Shown here: positions 25,638 through 34,327 of the stretch, piece after piece
How positions within the stretch are numbered: the stretch's first letter is position 1
Layout of the letters: the number at the start of each line of letters is the position of its first letter
Origin: Empedobacter sp036647415
GTDB lineage: Bacteria > Bacteroidota > Bacteroidia > Flavobacteriales > Weeksellaceae
Assembly (NCBI RefSeq): GCF_036647415.1
Contig: NZ_JAVXKG010000004.1
Coordinates: 1 to 64,000 of the forward strand
Direction of reading: 5' to 3'
DNA: 64,000 nt
Made by a program: the position numbers and the translations under genes
Notes under the pieces: model-generated
Databases searched by the model: none
What the model was told of the DNA's origin: nothing
Seen by the model: only the letters and a program-made list of their open reading frames with translations

Positions 25638-27038
25638 ATGATACAAAATAATTATACCAAAAGAGAATTCCTAAAGTTGCTTGGAACAGGCAGTTTAGGA
25701 ATTTTTTTTATGTCTTTTTATTCGTTTGAAGATTTTTTGGATGACGAATTAATTTTATTGACAAAAGATGATGAAAAGTACGAATTGTATCGAAAATCAT
25801 TTAATAAAAGAATTAATAAATTTCCCAAATATATTGCAGTTTGTAAATCTAATGAAGCTGTAAAAAAAGCAATTTTATTCGCAAATGATAAGAAATTAAA
25901 AATTGCAATTCGCAGTGGTGGACATAGTTTTGAAGGTTTTTCGAATAACGATAATGGATTATTAATTCATCTTGGATTGATGAAATCCATTGTTTGGCAA
26001 AAAGATAATACAGTAAAATTGCAACCTGCTTGTTTGTTGCAAGAAATTTATGCAGATTTTTTACCGAAGAAAAGAATTTTGCCCGCCGGTTCGTGTGGAA
26101 CAGTTGGTGTAGGAGGTTTGGCTTTGGGTGGAGGTTACGGTTTTTTTAGTCGGAAATATGGGTTGACGTGTGACAGTTTGATTCGTGTAAAAATGATCGA
26201 TTACAAAGGAAATACCATCGATTCTGATAAAGATCCTGATTTGTTATGGGCGTGTAAAGGTGGTGGAAATGGAAATTTTGGTGTAATTACAGAATTATAT
26301 TTTAAGACATATCCTGCTCCAAATTCGTTTAGTGGATACAGAATGAAATTTTCTAATTTAACACTTACTCGATTTACTTCTTTGATAAAATTATGGTTCA
26401 AATCAACACAAAATTTACCAAAAGAAGCTTTTTCTGCATTTGTATTGAATGGAAAATTTCTGACGATTTTATTTACAAATTATCAATCCAATCAAACAGA
26501 TTTTGAGAAAAATTTTACAGAATTAATTGCTCAAGCAGATAATTACAAACCGATGAAAAATAGAAATCTTGCAGCAGCGCTCAAAAATTATTATGGCGTT
26601 ACAGAACCTATTTATTTCAAGAATGCATCTGCTGGTTTGTACAACGGAATTGAAGATATTGAGAAAGGTTTAGCAGATATTTTCAATAAAGTTATTGCGG
26701 CAAAAGGAACAATTTACCAGATAAATACATTGGGTGGAAAAATAAACGAAGTAAAGAAATCAGATTCGGCTTATCCGCATCGTGATATTAATTATTTGAG
26801 TGAATTACAAGCGTATTGGGATTCTCCAAATCAGGAAGGAAAATTGACGAAATCTTTTGAAGAAATTCAACAAATAATTCGAAATTTAGGAAATACAAAA
26901 CAATACCGAAATTATCCTGATCTCAATTTTCCTGATGCTAATTTATCTTATTTTGGAGATAACTTGGCTCGTTTGCAACAGTTGAAAAAGAAATATGATC
27001 CACAAAATATTTTTGATTATCCACAAGTTATAAAATAA
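25638..27038 (+). CDS. FAD-linked oxidase, berberine-bridge-enzyme type
   Basis: A 466-residue flavoprotein oxidase. Twin charged residues and a hydrophobic stretch near the N terminus (KREFLKLLGTGSLGIFFMSF) look like an atypical export signal, but the twin arginine is not present. The FAD-binding domain (PCMH type) has IRSGGHSFEG, whose histidine is the usual 8-alpha attachment site, and AGSCGTVGVGG, whose cysteine matches the second attachment site of bicovalent BBE-like enzymes. The C-terminal BBE segment (YFGDNLARLQQLKKKYDPQNIF) is intact. The substrate, perhaps a sugar or secondary metabolite, cannot be read. It lies 33 bases after mltG, with a terminator behind. Confidence 0.88.
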   Translation: MIQNNYTKREFLKLLGTGSLGIFFMSFYSFEDFLDDELILLTKDDEKYELYRKSFNKRINKFPKYIAVCKSNEAVKKAILFANDKKLKIAIRSGGHSFEGFSNNDNGLLIHLGLMKSIVWQKDNTVKLQPACLLQEIYADFLPKKRILPAGSCGTVGVGGLALGGGYGFFSRKYGLTCDSLIRVKMIDYKGNTIDSDKDPDLLWACKGGGNGNFGVITELYFKTYPAPNSFSGYRMKFSNLTLTRFTSLIKLWFKSTQNLPKEAFSAFVLNGKFLTILFTNYQSNQTDFEKNFTELIAQADNYKPMKNRNLAAALKNYYGVTEPIYFKNASAGLYNGIEDIEKGLADIFNKVIAAKGTIYQINTLGGKINEVKKSDSAYPHRDINYLSELQAYWDSPNQEGKLTKSFEEIQQIIRNLGNTKQYRNYPDLNFPDANLSYFGDNLARLQQLKKKYDPQNIFDYPQVIK

Positions 27039-27040
27039 AA

Positions 27041-27069
27041 AAATCCCTTCAATTGAAGGGATTTTTGCT
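27041..27069. terminator. bidirectional terminator between convergent genes
   Basis: A perfect 10-bp stem (27041-27050 with 27055-27064) with a 4-base loop is flanked by A-rich sequence on the left and T-rich sequence on the right. Confidence 0.88.
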
Positions 27070-27087
27070 ATTATGAATATATTTTGA

Positions 27088-29835
27088 TTAGAATTTATAT
27101 CTCAAACTAACTATAAAATATCTACCTAAAACATTTTTAGTTGTTGTTGAAATATAGTTGTCATTAACACCATTTGTAACGATTATATTATTTCCTAATA
27201 AATTTCCTCCTGTAACAGTCAAATATGTTTTCTTCGCTATATTGTATCGTACAGAGGCATTCCATTCTCTTGCTGTGTTTATTTCTTTACCATCACGGTA
27301 TTGTAAACGATAAGAGAAGTCAGATTGTAACAGTAATTTATCTGTAATAGACCAAGCGGCATCACCATAAGGTCTCCAATTGGTAAATTTTTGTTCGTAT
27401 AAAGATTGATATTTACTTATATTAAGATTAACACCGGCTTTTAATTCAAATTTCTTTTTGAATGTAAATGAATTCTCTAAATTATAGGTTTGGTTAAAAC
27501 TTTTGTTGTTTACATTGTTTAATTGATCATTTGTTACAACACCATTTTTGTATTCAATATTTCGTGTAATTGTATAATAATTAGAAGTAGAAATATTACC
27601 CGTTAATCGTGCATTGTACCATTTAGCAAAACGTTTTCCGATCATAAAATATCCTGAATAAGTTTCTTGGTTATTACCAGAATTAATTAAAGTATTGAAC
27701 TGATAGTTATTTACAATGGTATCGTTTCCATTTATAATAAAATCACGGTTTAAAATAGACTGCGTTTGTATACTTTTCTCTTGTAATGTATAACTTAAAT
27801 TCGCGAAAATATTAAAAAATGTAAATGAGTTAAAATGACTAAAATTAATACTTGCTGTATGTGTCAAAGCTTGTCTTAAATTTCTATTTCCATAGAAAAT
27901 CGATTGGTAACTTTGAATTGTGTATGAGTCATTAAAATCTTTTGTGTACGGATAGCTATAGTTTTGTGTATAACTTGCACGAACATTTGTTGCGTTGTTG
28001 AACTTGTATTGTAAATTCAGATGAGGTAAAACTTTCGTTTCAGAACGATTTAACTTTTCACCGTCTTGGTATTTTGATTTTTCATTGAAAAATGAAACTC
28101 CAGCTCCTAAATCAGCTTGAAAATTACCGAACTTCTTTGTCAATGTTACATCAGCAAAAGTTTCATTGTAATCCAAATCTGTATTACTGATTAATAAATT
28201 ATCATTCATCAATTTCTGAAAATCATAGATTTGATTGTCAAAATCTTGTGTACTAAAACTTGTTCCAACTTTTATTTTAAGATTTGCTGTATTTGTTAAC
28301 AAGTGATTATAGATTCCGTATAATTGAACAGTGTTTAAAACAAAGTTTTGATCTTGATTGATATTATATTGGTTATTTACGTAAGATAAATTCTTGAATA
28401 AATCAAAAGAAGAGAATGGATTTGCTGTTGATAAAACATTGTAATCTGGTGTGTCTTTTTGATATTGATGACGGAAATATAAACCAACATTATCATCGCG
28501 ACCAACTTTACGGATATAAGATAAAGTTTGTGATAATGAGTAATTCTTTTGTTCAGAATTTACATTTCTAAAGCTATTTTTTTGATCGTTATAGTAACTA
28601 TCAACTAATTGCTCGTTCTCACTATCTAAATAATTAAAGTTTAAACGATATTTAATTTGTCCTTTATCATTTGGGTTATAATCAAGTCGTAAACGAGCCA
28701 TTCCCATAAATACATTACTTTTATTTTGTTCATCATCAACAGTTGTATATGGTTTTTCGATGTTGTTGTAATAACGCTCTGATCTAGAATCATATCTAAT
28801 GTTATTTGTGTTAACTAATCCAAAACCAGAAACTTTTAATTTCTTATTTGGTTCAACTCCAAAATGTACAGCTCCATTATACGTATTCATACTTGGTGCA
28901 TCATTTTTAGACATTAAATTTAATCCGTTTGAGTTTCCTCTTAATGAATAAATACTTCCTTCTGAATTAAATTCTGAATATCCACCAAAGAAACTTATAT
29001 AATCATCTTGATCAAAAACTTGTTTACCAAATGTATTGAAGTCATTGATAACCGTTGCGTCTGTTTTTTCTGAAAAATAGAAAATTTTAGCTTGTGCATC
29101 GGTGTGTTTGTCAGCATCTCCACCTAATGTTACATTACCAAAAGCAAGACGTTTCATGTCATCTTTTAACTCGATGTTTAATGAAAATTGTTCGTCATCT
29201 TCTTGTAGCGATGAAGCAAAAGGATTTGATTTGAATTTTGTATTCAATTGGATTTTAGAAACAGCATCAGAAGGTAAATTTTTGTTTAGTAATTTTTCGT
29301 TACCACCCAAAACTTCACGTCCACCAACAGTTACCTGTTTCATTTCTTTTCCTTTGTACATGACTTTTCCGTTCACAACTTCAATTCCAGGTAACTTTTT
29401 CAAGATATCTTCTAAAACTTCTTCATTTCCAACTTTGAAAGAATCTGCATCAAACTCTATTGTGTCACCTTTTACTTTAATTGCTTGTTGAGCCTTTACA
29501 ATTGTTTCTTTCAGAGAAATTTCTTTACCCTTTGCTAGTTTTATTTTTTTGTTGATATTTTCAGTCAAATCAACATTCTCTACATAGGTTTCGTAACCAG
29601 CTTGTTCTATTTCGACATCATACTTTTGTCCACAAGGCAATTTGAATTCAAATTCACCAACATTACTTGTGAAAATGAAACCTTTTCCTTCGTTTTTGCT
29701 ATCAAAAATAGAAACAGAAGCATCAGTAACAGGAATGCCATTTTCGTCGGCAACCATTCCTTTTAGCTTACATTCTTGTGCAAAAATATTTTGTGTAGAA
29801 GCAATAAATAAAAATAGATAGAGTAATTTTTTCAT
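27088..29835 (-). CDS. TonB-dependent-receptor-like outer-membrane protein
   Basis: A 915-residue outer-membrane protein. It has a signal peptide (about 1-19), a carboxypeptidase-regulatory-like Ig-type domain (about 22-100), a plug-like region (about 110-215, DILKKLPGIEVVNGKV) and a large beta-barrel ending in phenylalanine (FIVSLRYKF). No TonB box is obvious, so it may be a receptor-like barrel rather than a classical transporter. It is the last of a minus-strand series containing three GLPGI-family genes, the nearest 108 bases upstream. Such barrels and GLPGI proteins are often neighbours in Flavobacteriia; a shared function is inferred from that. Confidence 0.88.
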   Translation of the reverse strand: MKKLLYLFLFIASTQNIFAQECKLKGMVADENGIPVTDASVSIFDSKNEGKGFIFTSNVGEFEFKLPCGQKYDVEIEQAGYETYVENVDLTENINKKIKLAKGKEISLKETIVKAQQAIKVKGDTIEFDADSFKVGNEEVLEDILKKLPGIEVVNGKVMYKGKEMKQVTVGGREVLGGNEKLLNKNLPSDAVSKIQLNTKFKSNPFASSLQEDDEQFSLNIELKDDMKRLAFGNVTLGGDADKHTDAQAKIFYFSEKTDATVINDFNTFGKQVFDQDDYISFFGGYSEFNSEGSIYSLRGNSNGLNLMSKNDAPSMNTYNGAVHFGVEPNKKLKVSGFGLVNTNNIRYDSRSERYYNNIEKPYTTVDDEQNKSNVFMGMARLRLDYNPNDKGQIKYRLNFNYLDSENEQLVDSYYNDQKNSFRNVNSEQKNYSLSQTLSYIRKVGRDDNVGLYFRHQYQKDTPDYNVLSTANPFSSFDLFKNLSYVNNQYNINQDQNFVLNTVQLYGIYNHLLTNTANLKIKVGTSFSTQDFDNQIYDFQKLMNDNLLISNTDLDYNETFADVTLTKKFGNFQADLGAGVSFFNEKSKYQDGEKLNRSETKVLPHLNLQYKFNNATNVRASYTQNYSYPYTKDFNDSYTIQSYQSIFYGNRNLRQALTHTASINFSHFNSFTFFNIFANLSYTLQEKSIQTQSILNRDFIINGNDTIVNNYQFNTLINSGNNQETYSGYFMIGKRFAKWYNARLTGNISTSNYYTITRNIEYKNGVVTNDQLNNVNNKSFNQTYNLENSFTFKKKFELKAGVNLNISKYQSLYEQKFTNWRPYGDAAWSITDKLLLQSDFSYRLQYRDGKEINTAREWNASVRYNIAKKTYLTVTGGNLLGNNIIVTNGVNDNYISTTTKNVLGRYFIVSLRYKF

Positions 29836-29888
29836 AAATGTGTTTTTAGAAGAAGAAACTAATTTGTAAGGCTAGTTAAGGAAAAATA

Positions 29889-29915
29889 TCAGCTCGAAAA
29901 ATATTACCGAGCTGA
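29889..29915 (-). terminator. hairpin after GLPGI gene C
   Basis: An 8-bp stem tcagctcg/cgagctga (29889-29896 with 29908-29915) is followed on the minus strand by a short T run. It may end or attenuate the GLPGI-C transcript before the barrel gene. Confidence 0.55.
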
Positions 29916-29943
29916 GAAATTTTATTATTTTTTTTAGATGATT

Positions 29944-30720
29944 TTATTTGGTGTCGACACCACTACCCATCATTTCTTTGTATTTTTCTTGAAGTTCTTT
30001 CATCGCTTTCATAAAGCCATCTTGTGTTACAACTTCACCTTTATTTGGTAATGTAACTTTTAATTCTTTATCCGAAATGTTTAATTCTTTCAATGTATAA
30101 ATCATTGTAGCTCCATTTGCTTCAAATTCTGCTTTTACAATTAATCCAGGTAAACCAGCCAAAGAAGTTGGACCATCTTTTACAGGAATTGATGGTGCGT
30201 ACCATGCAACAACCTTAATAGAGTCCATCATTACACCTTCTGCTTTTGTTGCTTGATAACCTGCAATTTCTGTTTTTTCACGAGAAATTTTCCATTTATA
30301 ATCAGGAATAACATCTTTTATTAAATATTGTTTTGCTCCTAAATCTACTTCTTTATAGTACATATTAGGTGTTGCAGTAAAATCTTTGTAAGTTGGTTTA
30401 TTATCAAAGGCAGCCATTTGTTGAGCAATCATTCCACCTTGTGTTTGTGCATTACCAACTTTTTGTTCTAATACAAAAGTTGATGTTTTACTGTTGCTTT
30501 TAAAAAAATATGTCATAAAAACACCCGCATCAAGTTCTGCTTTTAGCATTGGTCCGACTTGTGCACGATATTCCGTAGGAACATTTTTCATAGTTTGGTC
30601 GTAATCCAATTTCATTTCGCAAATGTAAGTTGCATCGATGTTTTGTTTTTTATTGTCTTGCGCCAAAGAAATAGTTGTTGTAATAACTCCTAAAGCAAAG
30701 GTTAAAAAAGCTTTTTTCAT
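29944..30720 (-). CDS. GLPGI family protein C
   Basis: A 258-residue exported protein of the GLPGI family (TIGR01200 type; function unknown). The signal peptide covers about 1-20 (ending SLAQ). The family core is present: YKWKISRE, VVAWYAP, a GP dipeptide and the name-giving GLPGLI near residue 190. The C-terminal tail differs from copies A and B and lacks their KPKEKN segment. It lies just upstream of the outer-membrane barrel gene in the same direction. Confidence 0.85.
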   Translation of the reverse strand: MKKAFLTFALGVITTTISLAQDNKKQNIDATYICEMKLDYDQTMKNVPTEYRAQVGPMLKAELDAGVFMTYFFKSNSKTSTFVLEQKVGNAQTQGGMIAQQMAAFDNKPTYKDFTATPNMYYKEVDLGAKQYLIKDVIPDYKWKISREKTEIAGYQATKAEGVMMDSIKVVAWYAPSIPVKDGPTSLAGLPGLIVKAEFEANGATMIYTLKELNISDKELKVTLPNKGEVVTQDGFMKAMKELQEKYKEMMGSGVDTK

Positions 30721-30793
30721 AGTTGTATTTTTATAATTAGTAGTAAGATCTTTAAAATGTTACATTAAAATAGAAAATATTTTATTAAAATAA

Positions 30794-30832
30794 AAAACAT
30801 CACTTCATAATGCATAATTTAAGTGATGTTTT
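30794..30832 (-). terminator. terminator of pncA
   Basis: A 12-bp stem (30794-30805 with 30821-30832) with a 15-base loop is followed on the minus strand by a T-rich tract, separating pncA from GLPGI gene C. Confidence 0.75.
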
Positions 30833-30863
30833 CGGTATTTTTAATCAATTCATTATTGAAAAT

Positions 30864-31466
30864 TTATAATAAATAAGTAGAGACATTACCACCTTTTTTA
30901 ATGAACTCTTGTTTTAATTCATCAAAATGAGTAACGTCAATTGCTTTTGTAGAACCTTCGAGAATATTAGTTGTGTATCCCAAAGCTAGAGCGTCTTTTG
31001 CAGTATAATATACACAATAATCGGCAGCTAAACCACAAATATAAACACTTGTCACATTGTGATCTTTTAGAAAACCATCTAATCCTGTCGGATTTTTTTT
31101 ATTTACATCAAAAAAGCCACTGTACGAATCTATATTAGGATTCATTCCTTTTCTGATAATTGCGCTAATTTTATTTTGTTTCAAATCCTTGTGTAATTCT
31201 GCGCCTTTTGTTCCTTGTACGCAATGATCTGGCCACAAAACTTGCTGTGTTCCGTTAAGCTCTATCACATCAAAAGGAACTTTGCCTTCGTGTTGCGATG
31301 CAAAACTTTTATGATTTGCTGGATGCCAATCCTGTGTTGCAACAACATAGTCAAATTTATCTTGAAGTTTATTTATACGGTCAATAATTTGATCACCATC
31401 TTTTACAGCTAATGCACCACCTGGTAAAAAGTCATTTTGTAGGTCAACAATAATTAATGCTTTCAT
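30864..31466 (-). CDS. pncA: nicotinamidase
   Basis: Deamidates nicotinamide to nicotinate for NAD salvage, and may activate pyrazinamide as relatives do. It has 200 residues. The catalytic triad is D8 (IVDLQNDF), K106 (IIRKG) and C151 (AADYCVYYTA); metal ligands are D46 and H48 (QDWHP) and H81 (WPDHCVQGT). It has hairpins on both sides and sits between GLPGI genes B and C without an obvious functional link. Confidence 0.95.
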   Translation of the reverse strand: MKALIIVDLQNDFLPGGALAVKDGDQIIDRINKLQDKFDYVVATQDWHPANHKSFASQHEGKVPFDVIELNGTQQVLWPDHCVQGTKGAELHKDLKQNKISAIIRKGMNPNIDSYSGFFDVNKKNPTGLDGFLKDHNVTSVYICGLAADYCVYYTAKDALALGYTTNILEGSTKAIDVTHFDELKQEFIKKGGNVSTYLL

Positions 31467-31553
31467 AGTATTTCTTGTTTTATAAGTTTAATTTGATAGT
31501 TAAATATAAGTTTTAATCGGTTGATATCTAAAAAAAAGTAAAATTATTTATAG

Positions 31554-31586
31554 TAAAAAAATAGTCAAATTTATTAATTTGACTAT
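31554..31586 (-). terminator. terminator of GLPGI gene B
   Basis: A perfect 11-bp stem (31561-31571 with 31576-31586) with a 4-base loop is followed on the minus strand by a T run. It ends the GLPGI A-B transcript before pncA. Confidence 0.85.
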
Positions 31587-31602
31587 GTAGACATATTATT
31601 GT

Positions 31603-32388
31603 TTAATCTCTTTTATTAACACCGGAATTACGCATATCTTCAAATTTTTTGCGTTGTTCCTGCATCAATTTATCGTATTCTTTTTGTGTTATTATATTCT
31701 TTTCTTTTGGCTTGTCTAACGGTTTTGTATTAGTTGATGTTTTAATGTCTGTCAACGTAATAATTCGTGTTCCTTTCAACATTCCTCTGTTCAGCTCAGT
31801 TTGTACTTCTGCAATTAAACCAGGTAAACCCCAAAAATTTTCAGGACCAGTTTTATATTTCAAACTTGGAATATACCAAACCGTCGTTTGCACGCTATCT
31901 ATAATTATTGTTGCTTTTTTTGCTTCGTTTCCTAAAATTGTTTTGGTTTCGCGTGTCAATTTCCAATCAAAATTTCGTAGAGAATCTTTGATGACATATT
32001 CTTTTCCCATCATATTTTGTTCTTTTAGGAGTTGATGAGTTGCCGTGTTTTTATAAATATTATCCCCGTTCATTGAGAGTATTCTCATTCCACCGCCGCC
32101 ACGCATTCCCATACCTTGATTTTGATCGTTGGAAATTTTCTCGATGATTTTATACAAAGATTCATCACCCAAAATTGTTAATGTTGCTTGTTGAGGTTCT
32201 TGAATATTTTTTTTGAATTGGTCTTGCATTTCTTTCGACATTGTACGTCCATTTCCACCACCAGGAGGCTGAAATGTAAAATCATCAGGTAAAATGAGAC
32301 GAGATGTGTACGAAATTTCTACTTTTTCTTGCTGAGCAAAAACTACAAAGCTTAGTAATAAAACGAAAACTGAAATTATTTTTTTCAT
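31603..32388 (-). CDS. GLPGI family protein B
   Basis: A 261-residue exported protein with a signal peptide (about 1-18, ending VFAQ). The GLPGI core is complete: FDWKLTRETK, DSVQTTVWYIPS, TGPENFW and GLPGLI. A methionine/glycine-rich patch (MGMRGGGGMR) marks this copy. It shares the C-terminal KPLDKPKEKNIIT...EYDKL segment with copy A, so A and B are the closest pair. It lies 67 bases after A and is followed by a terminator. The family has no assigned biochemical role that I know. Confidence 0.85.
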   Translation of the reverse strand: MKKIISVFVLLLSFVVFAQQEKVEISYTSRLILPDDFTFQPPGGGNGRTMSKEMQDQFKKNIQEPQQATLTILGDESLYKIIEKISNDQNQGMGMRGGGGMRILSMNGDNIYKNTATHQLLKEQNMMGKEYVIKDSLRNFDWKLTRETKTILGNEAKKATIIIDSVQTTVWYIPSLKYKTGPENFWGLPGLIAEVQTELNRGMLKGTRIITLTDIKTSTNTKPLDKPKEKNIITQKEYDKLMQEQRKKFEDMRNSGVNKRD

Positions 32389-32455
32389 GATTTATTGTGA
32401 TTATTCTTTTTAGACAACGAATATGGTAAAATGTTTAATGACTCATCAAAAAAAA

Positions 32456-33229
32456 TTAATCTTTTTTGTCAACGCTTTCGGTTTTCATACTTTTATAACG
32501 TTCGATTTCTTTTTTAGATAATTCGTTATATTCTTTATCAGTGATTACATTTTTCTCTTTTGGCTTATCTATCGGTTTCATATCAGGAACTTCTTTTACT
32601 TCTGTTGCGCGAATTATACTACTGTCTATTCCTTTATTTTCAGATTCTTTAATTTCTAATTCTAAAATTAATCCTGGTAAACCATTATACATTTTTGGCC
32701 CATCTTTTACAGTTATATTCGGTGCATACCATGCAACCACAGATGTTGTACTGTCAATAATAGAAGTTGCTTTTTTGACATCAAAACCAATTATTTTTTT
32801 CGTTTCGCGTGTCAATTTCCATTTATAATCGGTTAGTTTGTCTTTTATCAAATATGATTTATCCATCAAACTAACATTTTTAGAGTATTCTTTTGTAGAT
32901 GAATCTTTGTAAATACTATTGTCAGCATCACCAAATGAAATTGAAAAATTAGAGCCTTGCTTATTATTTATTTTTTCTACTTTTTTATAAATTGATAAGT
33001 TGTCATAAATTGATAAAGTAAAATCTTTAGGCTCAATCATACTTTTTATAATATTGTCGAAGAAATCACTTGGTAAGTTTCCTGATCCAGATGATTCAAG
33101 TTTCATGTTTTCTTTTAATTTATCTTTATTTACGTTCAAAATTTCTTGATACTTAATTTCAAGTTTTTGTGCATAAATTGAAGTCGATAAAAATGTACAG
33201 TATGCAATAATTGTCAATAATTTTTTCAT
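32456..33229 (-). CDS. GLPGI family protein A
   Basis: A 257-residue exported protein with a signal peptide (about 1-20, ending IYAQ) and the GLPGI core: YKWKLTRETKK, VVAWYAPN, DGPKMYN and GLPGLI. The C-terminal KPIDKPKEKNVIT...EYNEL segment pairs it with copy B. It is the first gene of the series in the direction of transcription. No consensus promoter is visible in the 105-base gap upstream, which holds an AT-rich inverted repeat. Confidence 0.85.
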   Translation of the reverse strand: MKKLLTIIAYCTFLSTSIYAQKLEIKYQEILNVNKDKLKENMKLESSGSGNLPSDFFDNIIKSMIEPKDFTLSIYDNLSIYKKVEKINNKQGSNFSISFGDADNSIYKDSSTKEYSKNVSLMDKSYLIKDKLTDYKWKLTRETKKIIGFDVKKATSIIDSTTSVVAWYAPNITVKDGPKMYNGLPGLILELEIKESENKGIDSSIIRATEVKEVPDMKPIDKPKEKNVITDKEYNELSKKEIERYKSMKTESVDKKD

Positions 33230-33261
33230 TGTAAGTTTTGATTTATATTACAATGATAATA

Positions 33262-33299
33262 CATTTTTTATGTTCTACAAGTATAGAATATAAAAAATG
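33262..33299. repeat. 16-bp inverted repeat in AT-rich gap
   Basis: Arms 33262-33277 and 33284-33299 match at all but one position, with a 6-base loop. No T run follows on the minus strand, so it is a weaker terminator candidate for the upstream acyltransferase/glycosyltransferase pair; a regulatory palindrome is the alternative. Confidence 0.5.
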
Positions 33300-33334
33300 C
33301 AAGAATTTAGTATTTAATTAATTGTAGTGATTAA

Positions 33335-34327
33335 TTATTTCAAATCTTTATAATATTGACGTTTTTGTAAGAAGTATTGTACAGGAAGTAATTCTTTATC
33401 AGAATATTTTTTGAGTTGATTTTTTTGACGTTTTTTATACATTTTGAAAAATCCACGATAAAAATGCATGTGTGATAAAAATACAGCCCAAAGATGTGGA
33501 AAACCTTGAGAAGGTAAAAACGCGATTGCTGCAATACCATCTAAAGAAAGTCGTGTAAAAATCATTGGAAATAATTTATTTTTAGGAAGATTTTTTAAGT
33601 TCATCCACAAACTATTTCTGTAATTTAGATAGGCTTTTTTAGGATTAGATTTTTGTAATGTTGCGCCACCTAAGTGATAAACAGTAGATTCTCCACAATA
33701 ATATACTTTTCGATTTGCATTATTCAGTCGCCAACACAAATCTATTTCTTCCATGTGTGCGAAGAATTCTTCATCAAAACCATTTTGTTCAAAAAAATCT
33801 TTTTTACGAATAAATAAACTTGCTCCAGTTGCCCAAAAAATTTGAATGGTATCGTCGTATTGTCCTTTGTCTTCTTCTAAAGCAGAAAAAACTCGTCCAC
33901 GACAAAAAGGATAACCAAATTTGTCTATAAAACCACCACCTGCACCTGCATATTCAAACATTTTTTTGTCTCTATAATCCAAAATTTTTGGTTGTACAGC
34001 TGCAATTTCAGGATTATTGTCTAATAATTTTTCAATCGGCTCAATCCAATTCTCAGTGACTTCTACATCAGAATTTAGTAAGCAAAAATAATCGGCATCA
34101 ATGTGTTTTAAACCTTCATTATATCCTTTTGCAAAACCATAATTTCCATTATTCTGAATTATTTTAATGCTTGGAAATTGAGTTTTCAACAATTGTATCG
34201 AATTATCAGTTGATGCATTATCAATAATGTAAATTTCAGCATCTTTAGAGTTATTAATAACTGAGGGTAAAAATTGAGGCAATAATTTTTCGCCGTTCCA
34301 ATTTAATATCGCGATGGCTGTTTTCAT
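33335..34327 (-). CDS. family 2 glycosyltransferase
   Basis: A 330-residue GT-A type glycosyltransferase of the rhamnosyltransferase-like group. It has AILNWNG at the N terminus, IIDNASTDNS (about 34-43), the metal site in LLNSDVEV (about 83-90) and a conserved GFDEEFFAHMEEIDLCWR region. I place the start at the ATG at 34327, overlapping the acyltransferase stop as ATGA; an ATG 24 bases further upstream would add eight residues unlike the family. Translational coupling to a lipid acyltransferase suggests a role in lipid A, glycolipid or LPS core. Confidence 0.88.
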   Translation of the reverse strand: MKTAIAILNWNGEKLLPQFLPSVINNSKDAEIYIIDNASTDNSIQLLKTQFPSIKIIQNNGNYGFAKGYNEGLKHIDADYFCLLNSDVEVTENWIEPIEKLLDNNPEIAAVQPKILDYRDKKMFEYAGAGGGFIDKFGYPFCRGRVFSALEEDKGQYDDTIQIFWATGASLFIRKKDFFEQNGFDEEFFAHMEEIDLCWRLNNANRKVYYCGESTVYHLGGATLQKSNPKKAYLNYRNSLWMNLKNLPKNKLFPMIFTRLSLDGIAAIAFLPSQGFPHLWAVFLSHMHFYRGFFKMYKKRQKNQLKKYSDKELLPVQYFLQKRQYYKDLK

